Positions 17,949 to 27,654 of a DNA stretch of 64,000 bases are shown here, one piece after another (positions within the stretch are counted from its first letter, which is position 1; each line of letters opens with the position of its first letter). The notes under the pieces were generated by a model. That model was not told the origin of the DNA. It saw only the letters and a program-made list of their open reading frames with translations, and did no database searches. The position numbers and the translations under genes were made by a program. This DNA comes from Candidatus Opimibacter skivensis (GTDB lineage: Bacteria; Bacteroidota; Bacteroidia; Chitinophagales; Saprospiraceae): positions 124,001 to 188,000 of the forward strand of contig JADKHH010000033.1 in NCBI GenBank assembly GCA_016721905.1. Reading direction: 5' to 3'.

Positions 17949-18035
17949 AAATTCAATTGTCCGACCTGACGAAGTAGACAAAGCCGGGGCACAACTCAGA
18001 CGGATCTGGGATTTCACCAACCCAATTTCCCCGAA

Positions 18036-18509
18036 TTGGCCAAGTCCCTATTACCTTTGTCCAAAATAACACCATTGGAAATCCTCAATCGTAAAGCCCG
18101 ACACGAATACAACCTGCTCCATAAGTATGAAGCCGGTCTTGTGCTGAAAGGTACTGAGGTCAAGTCCCTGCGCCTAGGACAGGCCAATATGAGTGATGCC
18201 TGGTGCCTGTTTGAGCACGGCGAGCTCTACCTCAAAAACCTCCACATCAACGAATATGAGCATGCCAGCATGTTCCAGCACGAAGCAAAAGGGACAAGGA
18301 AACTACTGCTCCACAAATCAGAGCTCAAGAAACTCATGCGGCGGGTGGAGGAGAAAGGACTGACTATCGTTCCCTATCGCATCTACTTTTCAGAGCGCGG
18401 GCACGCCAAGTGCGAGATATGGCTGGCGCAGGGCAAGAAGGAGTATGACAAACGCGATACTATTAAAGAGCGGGATGTCAGAAGGGATATTGACCGCAGT
18501 CTGGCGTAG
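18036..18509 (+). CDS. smpB: SsrA-binding protein SmpB
   Basis: SmpB binds tmRNA and delivers it to stalled ribosomes for trans-translation. The 157-residue protein shows the family core: NRKARHEYNLLHKYEAGLVL, GTEVKSLRLGQANMSDAW, HINEYEHAS and the basic C-terminal tail GKKEYDKRDTIKERD. No ATG precedes the core in frame. I use TTG 18036 because it gives a normal-length MAKS... start; a second TTG at 18075 is possible. The tmRNA gene itself is not in this window. Confidence 0.94.
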   Translation: MAKSLLPLSKITPLEILNRKARHEYNLLHKYEAGLVLKGTEVKSLRLGQANMSDAWCLFEHGELYLKNLHINEYEHASMFQHEAKGTRKLLLHKSELKKLMRRVEEKGLTIVPYRIYFSERGHAKCEIWLAQGKKEYDKRDTIKERDVRRDIDRSLA

Positions 18510-18625
18510 AGCAAGGGGCAAGGAGCAAGGAGCAAGGGGGCTGTCAGGAGACAGCTATTGCTAGTTGTAAATATGGAATAACCAATAGCCAAGGAAAAGT
18601 CAGAAGTTTTGTCAGGAGACAGATC
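18510..18625. repeat. Solo copy of a dispersed hairpin repeat after smpB
   Basis: Short AGCAAGGGGCAAGGAGCAAGG repeats follow the smpB stop. Then comes CTGTCAGGAGACAG (18541-18554, stem CTGTC/GACAG, loop AGGA), a block with CCAATAGCCAAGGAAAAGT (about 18575-18608) and a second TTGTCAGGAGACAG (18609-18622). The same block occurs in inverted pairs around the four-helix-bundle gene at 45.6-46.6 kb. Confidence 0.75.
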
Positions 18626-18690
18626 TTCACTTTGATTCAATTCGTTCGTCCTATATTCCTATTATCTTTAAGAGACCGAAAAACTCAACT

Positions 18691-19983
18691 ATGAAATTAA
18701 GCAGGGAAGTAGCCGAACTCCTGAAGGCTGGTGTCATTGAACAAGACACCGCTGATCGCATTGAACAATACTACCTGACGAAAGCGGGACCACCTCAAAA
18801 CAAACTGGTGATTGTGTTCGGGATTTTGGGCTCGCTCCTGGTGGGCCTGGGTATCGTGCTCATCCTGGCGCATAATTGGGATGAGCTATCGAGGAGTATT
18901 AAAACAGTCATTGCATTCATTCCTTTACTTGCAGGGCAAGCTATCTGCGGGTATACACTCTTCAGGCAACAAGACAGTATCACCTGGCGGGAAGCTGGTT
19001 CCACTTTCCTGGTTATGGCCATAGGCGCATGCATAGCCCTTATCAGCCAGATCTACAATATACCGGGCAATCTCTCTTCCTTTCTCTTTACCTGGTCTTT
19101 GCTGACACTGCCCATCATTTATGTGATGCGGTCTTCTGTCGCCTCCCTGCTCTATTTGTGCGGTATCACCTGGTATGCCTGCGAAACAGGATACTGGGGT
19201 TATCCTGAACGTGAATCATACCTGTACTGGGGCCTTCTTTTACTAGCGTTACCACACTATTATAACCTCTATAAAAAACATAGTGAAAGCAATTTCTTCA
19301 CGTTTCACAACTGGTTTATTCCAATCTCTGTCATCACAGTATTAGGAACAGTGGCCACTGGGTTTGAAGAACTGATGTTTATCGCCTACATGAGTCTCTT
19401 TGGTGTATTGTACCAGATCGGTAATACAACCATACTCCGCGAGCAAAAAATCAGGAACAACGGATATCTTGTTTTGGGTTCACTAGGATCAGTAGCCTTA
19501 TTGCTGGGCCTGAGTTTTGATTGGTTTTGGGAAGATCTGAGGACAAAGGAGTTTTCAACTGAAGCTATGGTATCCTCGCCTGAATTTATCACCGCGGTAG
19601 TACTTACACTTGCAGCCACTGCGCTATTAGTCTACCAAAAGAAACGTGAATCGCCTTTTACTATTAAACCTGTCGAACTTGTTTTCCTCCTGTTAATCGG
19701 CATCTTCTTTGTCGGAATGACTTCACCCTTTGTCACTATCCTGATCAATCTCCTGGTACTGGCGATTGGTATCCTGACGATTCGCGAAGGAGCCAGGCAC
19801 AACCATTTTGGTATTCTCAATTACGGTTTACTCATTGTCACGGTGCTGATCATATGCCGCTTCTTTGATACCAACCTGAGTTTCATACTCAGAGGTTTGT
19901 TATTTGTCGCTGTTGGCTTGGGATTCTTTTATGCTAATTACTGGATGGCTAGAAGGAAAAAAAGAGTGAAAAGTGAAGAGTGA
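18691..19983 (+). CDS. DUF2157 domain-containing membrane protein
   Basis: The 430-residue protein begins with a short soluble segment (LSREVAELLKAGVIEQDTADRIEQYY) and then about a dozen membrane helices, starting LVIVFGILGSLLVGLGIVLILAHNWDELS, the hallmark of DUF2157. No biochemical role is known for the family. The gene is followed by a GDYXXLXY-family gene. DUF2157/DUF4401 and GDYXXLXY proteins are often encoded side by side, which suggests a membrane complex. The ATG start lies at the beginning of the conserved segment. Confidence 0.88.
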   Translation: MKLSREVAELLKAGVIEQDTADRIEQYYLTKAGPPQNKLVIVFGILGSLLVGLGIVLILAHNWDELSRSIKTVIAFIPLLAGQAICGYTLFRQQDSITWREAGSTFLVMAIGACIALISQIYNIPGNLSSFLFTWSLLTLPIIYVMRSSVASLLYLCGITWYACETGYWGYPERESYLYWGLLLLALPHYYNLYKKHSESNFFTFHNWFIPISVITVLGTVATGFEELMFIAYMSLFGVLYQIGNTTILREQKIRNNGYLVLGSLGSVALLLGLSFDWFWEDLRTKEFSTEAMVSSPEFITAVVLTLAATALLVYQKKRESPFTIKPVELVFLLLIGIFFVGMTSPFVTILINLLVLAIGILTIREGARHNHFGILNYGLLIVTVLIICRFFDTNLSFILRGLLFVAVGLGFFYANYWMARRKKRVKSEE

Positions 19984-20065
19984 AAAATTAAAATAAGAGA
20001 CGGATGAATCGCGGCCTCATAAAATATCATCCATCCTTCAACTCCACAATTGACAACTCACAAAG

Positions 20066-20644
20066 ATGAATCAAAAAATAACAATACCTGCTTTCTTCCT
20101 CATGGTACTCGCGCAGCTCTATGTACCTGCGAGCATGATCTTCCAGAAAGAACGCGTCATCGCGCAGGGAACAGCTTATAAATTCCGGACAGCACCGATA
20201 GATCCCAACGATCCTTTCAGGGGAAAATACATCACGCTGTCTTTTAATGAGACCGGAGTCAAGGTCGAAAACGCAGAAGAGTGGAATAATGCTGATGAGG
20301 TATATGTATTCCTTACTACGGATTCAAATGGCTACGCGATGATTCAGTCAATAATAAAGGAACAGCCCAAGGGAAGTGATGATTACATCAAAGCCAATAT
20401 AGACTATATCATGACAGATACCCTCAGTACGGTATTTGTCCGTTATCCTTTTGATCGGTTTTATATGGAAGAATCAAAGGCACCTGTAGCTGAAACGATC
20501 TATAATGAAGCTGCGATTGATTCCAACCAGGTAGCCTATGCTTTAGTCATGGTCATGAATGGTGATGCTGTGGTCCGGGATATTTTTATAGATGATGTCT
20601 CTATCACGGAGGTGATCCGAAAAGAGCAAAACAAAGTCAAATAG
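20066..20644 (+). CDS. GDYXXLXY domain-containing protein
   Basis: The 192-residue protein has an N-terminal membrane anchor or signal (ITIPAFFLMVLAQLYVPASMI). It then has the family signature region FRTAPIDPNDPFRGKYITLSF, in which RGKYITLSF replaces the eponymous GDYxxLxY. The rest is predicted to be an extracytoplasmic beta-rich domain. The family has no assigned biochemical function. It sits 82 bases after the DUF2157 gene on the same strand, its usual partner. Confidence 0.87.
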   Translation: MNQKITIPAFFLMVLAQLYVPASMIFQKERVIAQGTAYKFRTAPIDPNDPFRGKYITLSFNETGVKVENAEEWNNADEVYVFLTTDSNGYAMIQSIIKEQPKGSDDYIKANIDYIMTDTLSTVFVRYPFDRFYMEESKAPVAETIYNEAAIDSNQVAYALVMVMNGDAVVRDIFIDDVSITEVIRKEQNKVK

Positions 20645-20663
20645 TCCATCTGATGGTCTTGAT

Positions 20664-20687
20664 AAACCGGACTCTTTTATCCGGTTT
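20664..20687 (+). terminator. Hairpin after the GDYXXLXY gene
   Basis: AAACCGGA and TCCGGTTT form an 8-bp stem around an 8-base loop, 20 bases after the stop. There is no strong T run downstream, so termination strength is uncertain. Confidence 0.45.
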
Positions 20688-20799
20688 GATGTATTGAGCC
20701 CGAATAACCTGTGCTTATGTTTTGTCCATATCTTTACATAAGTGATTGACACTATCGACCGAAAATGTATACGGTTCAACCACCAATTCTCCTCTTTCC

Positions 20800-21507
20800 A
20801 TGAAAGTACATCCTGAGAAACTTATCCTGGGCCGGCCACATGAGGGCGAAATACCTATTCATGGATCTATCGATCGCCGATTATATAATATCAAGGCGGT
20901 CTGGAATAATGAATTTGACAATGATACCGGAATAGAAAAACTCCTTCGTTTATTCCTGGCCGTCTCGCAGTTCTTTTTCCCGGGTTTATATCTCAAGGAA
21001 ATCTTCAGTAAGAAATATGTCCGTTACCAGGATCTGGCCGTAGATGTGTATGTGCTGTTCAAGCTCTTCTTTCCCTTGTACCTGCTCATGCATGACCTGC
21101 AGAAAAACGTGGTGCTCTTTTGGATATTAGTCTGGTTGATGGTGGAGACCATGCTTTATATCCCTACGCTGATTTTTGCATCCGATGTGATCGCCCGCCC
21201 AAGGTCCTACAGAAGATCCATGCTTTTACTCTTTATCAACTATACTGAAATCATCTTTGACTTCGGAGTCATATATGCCTTTGGCGACTTCCTCAACAAA
21301 CCATTTGACCATTGGTTTGATTCGGTGTATTTCAGTTTTATCACCGCTGCGACCATCGGCTTTGGCGACTTCTATCCTGCAGGCCCAACAGGAAAATTCC
21401 TGGTCAGCTTTCAATCCACTCTCTTCATTCTCTTTGTGGCCTTATTCCTCAATTTCTTCACTGGCAAGGTGGAAAGCAAGGGGTATTTCGGACAATACAA
21501 ACCTTAG
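20800..21507 (+). CDS. Two-transmembrane-type ion channel protein
   Basis: The 235-residue protein has four to five hydrophobic helices. Near the C terminus there is a pore loop with the potassium-type filter TIGFGDFYP between helices WFDSVYFSFITAA and FLVSFQSTLFILFVALFLNF, as in the Ion_trans_2 family. The N-terminal helices (LFKLFFPLYLL, FWILVWLMVETMLYI) may form a sensor-like or extra membrane part. I choose ATG 20800 rather than the in-frame alternative at 20746, which adds 18 low-complexity residues. No regulatory RCK domain is present. Ion selectivity for potassium is inferred from the filter only. Confidence 0.85.
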   Translation: MKVHPEKLILGRPHEGEIPIHGSIDRRLYNIKAVWNNEFDNDTGIEKLLRLFLAVSQFFFPGLYLKEIFSKKYVRYQDLAVDVYVLFKLFFPLYLLMHDLQKNVVLFWILVWLMVETMLYIPTLIFASDVIARPRSYRRSMLLLFINYTEIIFDFGVIYAFGDFLNKPFDHWFDSVYFSFITAATIGFGDFYPAGPTGKFLVSFQSTLFILFVALFLNFFTGKVESKGYFGQYKP

Positions 21508-21556
21508 TGCCCGCTTCTATCAGGTCCCCTTTTCATTTCTTCCTTACTTTCACGCT

Positions 21557-22102
21557 ATGAAACTTGAATTTACGATCACGGAGAAAGACCTGCTGACCCA
21601 TCAACTCTTTGCCACTTCGAAAGCAAAACGGGTGGTCAAACGAAGGGCACAGGGCAAGATATTCCTCCTGCTCATCTACATGGCGACCGGCATTTTTATC
21701 TGGGAAAGGAATGGCGTGGTCACCGGAGCCATCTTTTTCCTGGTCTGCATGCCCTTGTATTTCCTATATGCCTCCATGGAGCGCAAACAGTATGTCAAGC
21801 ACATCAGCGCATTCGTCAGCGATCAGTTTAAAACCCGTGGTGATAAAAAAACAACCCTGACTTTTGGTGAACAGGAAATCATCATGAAGGATGGCGACAA
21901 CGAGAGTGTAGTGCCTATGACGGAATTGGAAATCATACATGAAATTGATGTACTCTATTCCATATCCCTTAAATCAGGACAAGCGATCCTGATACCAAAA
22001 GCGAACCTTGCCTCTATTGAAGACACCTCGTCCATGCTGCTGGATCTCGCAGAGCGGCTGGACATTCCCTACCAACGGGAACTGGGCTGGAAGTGGAAAT
22101 AA
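21557..22102 (+). CDS. YcxB family membrane protein
   Basis: This 181-residue protein has two close membrane helices (ILLLIYMATGIFIW-like and GAIFFLVCMPLYFLYA). They are followed by a cytoplasmic domain with ITLTFGEQEIIMKDGDNESV-like strands and an ...ILIPKANL segment, as in the YcxB-like C-terminal domain family. The function is unknown. A longer in-frame ORF reaches back to 21257, but that part overlaps the ion-channel gene in another frame. ATG 21557 is the natural start, 50 bases after the channel stop. Confidence 0.82.
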   Translation: MKLEFTITEKDLLTHQLFATSKAKRVVKRRAQGKIFLLLIYMATGIFIWERNGVVTGAIFFLVCMPLYFLYASMERKQYVKHISAFVSDQFKTRGDKKTTLTFGEQEIIMKDGDNESVVPMTELEIIHEIDVLYSISLKSGQAILIPKANLASIEDTSSMLLDLAERLDIPYQRELGWKWK

Positions 22103-22158
22103 GTCTATTCCAGGATGCATGCCAGACAGTTCTGCCGCCATAAAGGCTCAATATTATT

Positions 22159-22434
22159 CGCGCAGATCCACAGAGGCGCAGTGAATATTCTAAAAAAAAT
22201 GTCGCGCAGAGACGCAGAGGCGCAGTGAATATTCTAAAAAAAATGTCGCGCAGAGACGCAGTGAATCTTCTAAAAAAAAATTTCGCGCAGAGACGCAGAG
22301 GCGCAGTGAATCTTCTATTTTAATTTCGCGCAACGACGCAAAGACGCAGCGAATCTTTTTACTCTCTCACACTTCTCACTCTCTCACTCTCTCACTCTCT
22401 TACCTCTTACTCTCTCACGTTCTCACGCTCTCAC
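22159..22434. repeat. CGCAGAGACGCAGAGG tandem repeats and CTCTCAC repeats
   Basis: Five units of 34-44 bases start at about 22159, 22203, 22247, 22284 and 22327. Each has CGCGCAGAGACGCAGAGGCG, then CAGTGAATATTC and a run of A. From 22361 to the asnS stop the sequence is TCTCACACTTCTCACTCTC repeats, the complement of the GTGAGARCGTGAG family. There is no gene between 22103 and 22435. Confidence 0.85.
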
Positions 22435-22435
22435 G

Positions 22436-23866
22436 CTAGAACTCCGCATTACCAGGAGTACGAGGGAACGGAATCACATCGCGGATATTAGACATCCCGG
22501 TGACAAATAAAACGAGACGCTCAAATCCAAGACCAAACCCCGCGTGCTTACAAGTACCAAACCTGCGGGTATCAAGGTACCACTGCATCTCTTCCAGCGG
22601 CACATGCATCTCTTCCATCCGACGCGTCAATACATCGAGTCGTTCTTCACGCTGCGAACCACCAACAATCTCTCCGATGGCAGGAAATAAGATGTCCATG
22701 GCAGATACTGTCTTCTCCCCTTCATCCACTCGCATGTAGAATGCCTTGATCTCTTTAGGATAGTTCGTGAGTATTACAGGTTTCTGGAAATGCTTTTCGA
22801 CGAGATAACGCTCATGCTCAGATTGGAGGTCAGTACCCCAGCCTTCAATCGGATACTGAAATTTTCCTTTTTTATTAGGTGTTGAGTTTTTTAATATTTC
22901 AATAGCCTCACCATAGGTCAGGCGTTCAAATTTATTATCAACAACAAATTTCAACTTGGAGACCAGGTCCATCGGACTGCGCTCAGCCTGCGGCTTTGAC
23001 GCTTCTTCTTGTTCCTGGCGCTCTTTCAAAAACTGGATATCATCCGCACAATGCTCCAGCGCAAATGAAATCACATACTGCAGCATGCTCTCAGCGAGAT
23101 CCATGTCGTCCTGCAGATCAAAGAAAGCAACTTCCGGTTCAATCATCCAGAACTCAGCAAGATGTCTTGTGGTGTTACTATTTTCTGCGCGGAAAGTAGG
23201 GCCGAATGTATAGACTCTGCTCAGCGCCAGTGCGGCAAGTTCTGCTTCAAGTTGTCCTGACACGGTCAGGTTTGTTTCCTTTTGGAAAAAATCCTTTTTA
23301 ACATCTACTGCACCTTCAGGGGTAAAAGGGATCTTGTTTAAAGGCAGTGTTGTCACTCTGAACATTTCACCTGCTCCTTCTGCATCAGACCCTGTGATGA
23401 CAGGGCTGTGGAAATAAAAGAAACCGCGCTCATGGAAAAAGTGGTGAATCGCGTAAGCCAGTGAATGGCGTATGCGCATCACTGCACCGAATGTATTGGT
23501 CCGGATGCGGAGATGTGCGATCTCCCGCAGAAACTCCATGCTGTGCCTTTTTGGCTGTAATGGATATTTCTCCGGATCTGCATCGCCGACTACTTCGATA
23601 TGGGTGGCCTTTAATTCAACATCCTGGCCCTTGCCCTGAGAGGCGAGCAAAGTACCCGTGGCTATGATCGCTGAACCTGTTGTAATACGCTTGAGCAAAC
23701 CCGGATCGGTAGCCTCGTGATCTACCACCACCTGAATGGTTTGAATGCAGGACCCGTCACTGACAGCCGCAAATTGATTACTCCTGAAGGTTCGGACCCA
23801 TCCGCAAACGGTTACTTCAGTGCCAATTGGCTTACCCTTGAGGATTTCTTTAATTGATTGTTTCAT
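22436..23866 (-). CDS. asnS: Asparagine--tRNA ligase
   Basis: AsnS charges tRNA-Asn. The 476-residue class IIb synthetase has an N-terminal OB-fold anticodon-binding domain (TEVTVCGWVRTFRSNQFAAV...) and a catalytic domain. Motif 2 is visible in FRAENSNTTRHLAEFWMIEPE-like sequence and motif 3 in GFGLGFERLVLFVTGMSNIR ending at DVIPFPRTPG. The length is standard and all motifs look intact. It lies 45 bases downstream of the TPR membrane protein on the same strand and may share its transcript. Confidence 0.97.
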   Translation of the reverse strand: MKQSIKEILKGKPIGTEVTVCGWVRTFRSNQFAAVSDGSCIQTIQVVVDHEATDPGLLKRITTGSAIIATGTLLASQGKGQDVELKATHIEVVGDADPEKYPLQPKRHSMEFLREIAHLRIRTNTFGAVMRIRHSLAYAIHHFFHERGFFYFHSPVITGSDAEGAGEMFRVTTLPLNKIPFTPEGAVDVKKDFFQKETNLTVSGQLEAELAALALSRVYTFGPTFRAENSNTTRHLAEFWMIEPEVAFFDLQDDMDLAESMLQYVISFALEHCADDIQFLKERQEQEEASKPQAERSPMDLVSKLKFVVDNKFERLTYGEAIEILKNSTPNKKGKFQYPIEGWGTDLQSEHERYLVEKHFQKPVILTNYPKEIKAFYMRVDEGEKTVSAMDILFPAIGEIVGGSQREERLDVLTRRMEEMHVPLEEMQWYLDTRRFGTCKHAGFGLGFERLVLFVTGMSNIRDVIPFPRTPGNAEF

Positions 23867-23911
23867 ATAGGTTTATGCGACGTAAGGAGGCCAAAGATAA
23901 GTTCCTTAGTC

Positions 23912-25783
23912 CTAATTTGCCTGACATCTTGCAAGGAAAGGCTCCGCATCCGGAGTACCCAGCTCAACTGCCTTTTTCCAGTCGGCACAGGCTGCCTGGA
24001 GGTCACCGAGGGCCTCAAAGGTCCTGCCGCGGAAAAAGTAAGAAGCTCCATGCTGAGGCTGTTTGGCAATCGATTCCTCCATATCCGCTTTTGCCTGTGG
24101 AAACATACCCATCTTTCCATAGCAGAATCCACGTTCGTAATAAGCATTTGGGAAAGCGGGATTAGCCACAATCAATTTTGAAAATGTTTCAATAGCATCG
24201 TTAAGCAGATTGGCTTCTTTGTAAGCTACACCAAGGTTAAACATCCCATGTTGATTATTCGGATCCGCATTGAGGATGGCTTTAAAATCTTCGGCTGCTT
24301 CCTTTGTATGACCGCTGGCCCCAAGTGCGCTGCCCCTAAATTGAAGGGCTGAGATATTGCCTGGTTCCTTAGCGAGTGCCTGATTGGCCACTTCAACTGC
24401 TTCGGGATATTTAGCCAGTTTAAAATAGGCCTCGGCGAGCCGCACCTTAGCATCTGTATAATCCGGACTCAGTTCAGACCCTTTCTTCATAAATGGCAAT
24501 GCCTCTTCCCAATTACCTTCATCTCTAAGCATAGATCCATAGTTGAGATTGGCTAATCCTGATCCGGGATTGGTAGTGATTGCATTAGTATAATATGGCT
24601 CCCACCCATCGTAGGTGCCTATTCTCCAGAAATTGATTCCGGACCACAAGACCATGATACCGACAAATACAAAAGGAGCTATTTTATGCGAGCTCAATTT
24701 CGATTTGTCAACTACCGCAAGGATGATCAACCATAGTCCGATAAAAGGAAACCAGGACCTGTGATCGAGATAATCATACGCAACACCAGCAAAGGAAGGC
24801 TCGTATGCCAATGATGGGAGTAATGGTGCGAGCCAAATGACACCGCCGATCAACATCAGTTTTGGATCAGGTTTGTATTTCCATAGCATATACGCGAGCA
24901 AACCAATACCGACTAACCCACCTAAAGTCCAGAATATTGAATACCCCGGCATCACACTGTACCCAAGTGGTACTATCATTTTAAAAGATTCCTCTAACAG
25001 CGAACGTGTATTCTTAAAAAAAGCAAGGATGGAAAGATTGCCTGCATCGGCAATAGCAGAAGACCTCATGGCGAAGTAAATCGCAAATAATAATCCATTG
25101 ATTCCCATCCATACCCATTCTATACCAGACGGTAACTTCTTTCGCTCAGCATACAACATCACAAGAGCGATGGGAAGCAGCGCCACGGCAGATTCCTTTG
25201 ACAACAATGCCAGGAAAAACACGGGGACTGAAAGCCAGAGAAATTTATTTGAATTTGTCTTGAGATATTGCTGTACCAACACGATGAATCCCACACCAAA
25301 CAACATCAGATACAAGTCACCTCGTGCCGCTATCCAACCGGCAGCGTGAGGCGTCAGCAGATTGACACTATACAGCAGAGTCCCTGCCCAGGCGAGCGTT
25401 GGTTTAAAATAAAATCGCAACAGGAAAAATAAAAGAATCACGCCAGCTACAAACACAAGCAGGTTGTGGACATGGTACACCGTAGGACTTTCTTTCCCAA
25501 GTGCATAATCAATCATATACGTGATACTTTGCCATGGGCGGTAGAGCTCTATGCGGGCATCCATAAACCATGCATCTGTCTTGAAGGCAATAGCTGGATT
25601 AAACCCTTCCTTGATCACCGTATTCTCCAGGATCATCTTGTCATCATCGTGCATGACAAAATCAAAAAAAACAGAGCGACCAAACACGGCCAGCGGGATG
25701 ACTATCAACAGCAGGTACTGCCAGAGCCTGAGTTTTGTTGATTGTTTTTTAGGGGAGGTTTGTTTTTGCTTTTTAATAGCCAT
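23912..25783 (-). CDS. TMTC-like membrane protein with C-terminal TPR repeats
   Basis: The 623-residue protein has a basic N terminus, about 10-11 membrane helices (20-380) and five or six tetratricopeptide repeats (about 390-620). Just after the first helix, the extracytoplasmic loop carries MHDDD (His45-Asp48), resembling the catalytic loop of GT-C glycosyltransferases. GT-C helices followed by TPRs recall eukaryotic TMTC O-mannosyltransferases and many bacterial proteins annotated only as TPR-containing. A lipid-linked sugar transfer role is possible but unproven. It lies between batD and asnS, on the same strand. Confidence 0.8.
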   Translation of the reverse strand: MAIKKQKQTSPKKQSTKLRLWQYLLLIVIPLAVFGRSVFFDFVMHDDDKMILENTVIKEGFNPAIAFKTDAWFMDARIELYRPWQSITYMIDYALGKESPTVYHVHNLLVFVAGVILLFFLLRFYFKPTLAWAGTLLYSVNLLTPHAAGWIAARGDLYLMLFGVGFIVLVQQYLKTNSNKFLWLSVPVFFLALLSKESAVALLPIALVMLYAERKKLPSGIEWVWMGINGLLFAIYFAMRSSAIADAGNLSILAFFKNTRSLLEESFKMIVPLGYSVMPGYSIFWTLGGLVGIGLLAYMLWKYKPDPKLMLIGGVIWLAPLLPSLAYEPSFAGVAYDYLDHRSWFPFIGLWLIILAVVDKSKLSSHKIAPFVFVGIMVLWSGINFWRIGTYDGWEPYYTNAITTNPGSGLANLNYGSMLRDEGNWEEALPFMKKGSELSPDYTDAKVRLAEAYFKLAKYPEAVEVANQALAKEPGNISALQFRGSALGASGHTKEAAEDFKAILNADPNNQHGMFNLGVAYKEANLLNDAIETFSKLIVANPAFPNAYYERGFCYGKMGMFPQAKADMEESIAKQPQHGASYFFRGRTFEALGDLQAACADWKKAVELGTPDAEPFLARCQAN

Positions 25784-25914
25784 TGCTGCTCAGGGTAATG
25801 AGTTGAAGATGGAATGATACGGGCAGGGCGAAATGCAATGACAATGATATGAAGAAAAAAGGGAATATGACAGGTTGGAAGCGCTTGAAGTCCATTTGAG
25901 GCTATGAAGGACGT

Positions 25915-27654
25915 TTAGGTCAACAAATGAGTTATCTCGCGACATTCCCGTAGCATCTCTTCCCTGGAGTAACCTCCCGGTATGCCTCCATACCTGACGG
26001 TGAGGCACTGGTTGAAAAAAACGACTGCACGATCTGTCAAGGGCTCACTAACATCCGCTTTGGTCATATACTTCCTGAGATTTGCTTCATCAAGTTCAGA
26101 GGAGGGGATTATAAACCGGTCGATCAGGAATTTATAATACGTTTCTGTTGCCTTTTCAAAAAATGTATTACCCGGTATAGCATTGATGTTTGCTTCCAGT
26201 TGGTTGTATTGATTGTTTGCATGGGCAGCGGCAGCATTCCTGATGCGTTGAGCTTCTGGCATTTGATTTTCACGCTTGCGCTTTGCCGCATAAAAAAAGT
26301 TTAAACCTGACCCGGTCAGCACCAGGGTAAAAAGTAAAAGGTGTGGAATCGAAACCCAGAACTTGTCTTTTAAAAGGACAGGGTTAATGCTCATTAACTC
26401 AGTTGGTCCTGAAGCAACCTTGTTTAAGGAGGACGTATCAAAAGGAATGCCTGAGCCCTGTGTGACATTCAGCTCAATCGTATCGGATACAATGGTCACA
26501 TATTGTTTCTGTGCCGGATCAAAATAAGTAAAGGGGACGACTACGGTGTAATCACCAGGCCTGGCCGGAATCATCTGGTACGCGACCTTGCGGATATGGG
26601 ACACTTCATTACCTGCATCAAAAACTTTATCCTCGAGTATCTTGGGATCATAGGTTTCAAAATCCCCATTGACCACTGCTGCAGGAACATCCCATCTGCG
26701 TGAATCGCCATTGCCAGTAATCTCGACCTGGAAAGTATATGCTTCATCTGTAGTGATCTCCGTCTTGCCAGGTGTGAGGCTCATCTGATATGTTCCAACC
26801 GCTCCGGAATAAGAAGTCGGAGCATTGGCAGGTAGTGGAAGTATGGTAATCGTCAACGGTTCTGATGCCACCTGGACATCTTGTATCCTCCGCATTGTAA
26901 AAAATCCCTGGTTGCCCGGAAAAGGTGCATTGATACCCGCACTCATCACCATCGGGTCAATGGTATACGTGCCCGATTGATGAGCAAACAAGGCAATGGA
27001 CTTTATGATCCTCGAGGTAAACTGCAATCCATTGATGGTTTCGTATGTGGCCTCCCGACTAAAGTCTGAGAAATTTTGAATAAAAAAATCCGCGTAATCA
27101 TCTTCATCGATAGTACTCACCGTCTGTACATTCTCCCTGAAGAGTAATCTGTAGGTGAGAATAATTTGTTGGCCCGGATAGTATGATTTACGATCGGTTT
27201 CTGCTCTCAAGAGCACAGGCTCTCTGGAAGAAGAAGACCCTTGTTTAGCGATATCCTTTTGTGCGATGACTTCAATCGAGACAGGCCGTGTAATAAATTT
27301 TTTGCTGCCCGCGACCACTGTTGCGGAGCCAATTGTCAATTTACCCTGAGTCGTAGCGAGCAGTGAATAAGACCATGACTGACTCCTGCTGACAGCACCA
27401 TTGATCACCATCGTACTGGATCCAATAGAGGGTCCACCGACCACCTTGAAACTCTCAAAGGATGGAGGACGAAAATCCAAACCATTGGCATTGAGGAGTT
27501 CAAACTGAACCTCAAAAACTGAATGCTGCGCAATCTTTGATGTAGAAACACTGGTTCTGAATTCAGGTTCCTGCGCGAACGCCACACTCATCGTACCGGC
27601 CAGGATGAGAAAAAGGAAGAAGAACCGAAGTGTTTTAAAATTTCCTTTTCTCAC
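25915..27654 (-). CDS. batD: BatD family protein (aerotolerance)
   Basis: BatD is the large exported protein of Bacteroidota Bat operons, linked to oxygen tolerance. I start at GTG 27654. This gives a good signal peptide (RKGNFKTLRFFFLFLILAG, cleavage after SVAFA) and a 579-residue protein; upstream ATG 27735 only adds a run lying inside the preceding gene. Repeated Ig-like domains follow, the first with FKVVGGPSIGSSTMVINGAV. A membrane helix (about SIPHLLLFTLVLTGSG) and a cytoplasmic tail end the protein. The gene overlaps the small BatD-N gene by 20 bases, so translation is probably coupled. Confidence 0.88.
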   Translation of the reverse strand: MRKGNFKTLRFFFLFLILAGTMSVAFAQEPEFRTSVSTSKIAQHSVFEVQFELLNANGLDFRPPSFESFKVVGGPSIGSSTMVINGAVSRSQSWSYSLLATTQGKLTIGSATVVAGSKKFITRPVSIEVIAQKDIAKQGSSSSREPVLLRAETDRKSYYPGQQIILTYRLLFRENVQTVSTIDEDDYADFFIQNFSDFSREATYETINGLQFTSRIIKSIALFAHQSGTYTIDPMVMSAGINAPFPGNQGFFTMRRIQDVQVASEPLTITILPLPANAPTSYSGAVGTYQMSLTPGKTEITTDEAYTFQVEITGNGDSRRWDVPAAVVNGDFETYDPKILEDKVFDAGNEVSHIRKVAYQMIPARPGDYTVVVPFTYFDPAQKQYVTIVSDTIELNVTQGSGIPFDTSSLNKVASGPTELMSINPVLLKDKFWVSIPHLLLFTLVLTGSGLNFFYAAKRKRENQMPEAQRIRNAAAAHANNQYNQLEANINAIPGNTFFEKATETYYKFLIDRFIIPSSELDEANLRKYMTKADVSEPLTDRAVVFFNQCLTVRYGGIPGGYSREEMLRECREITHLLT

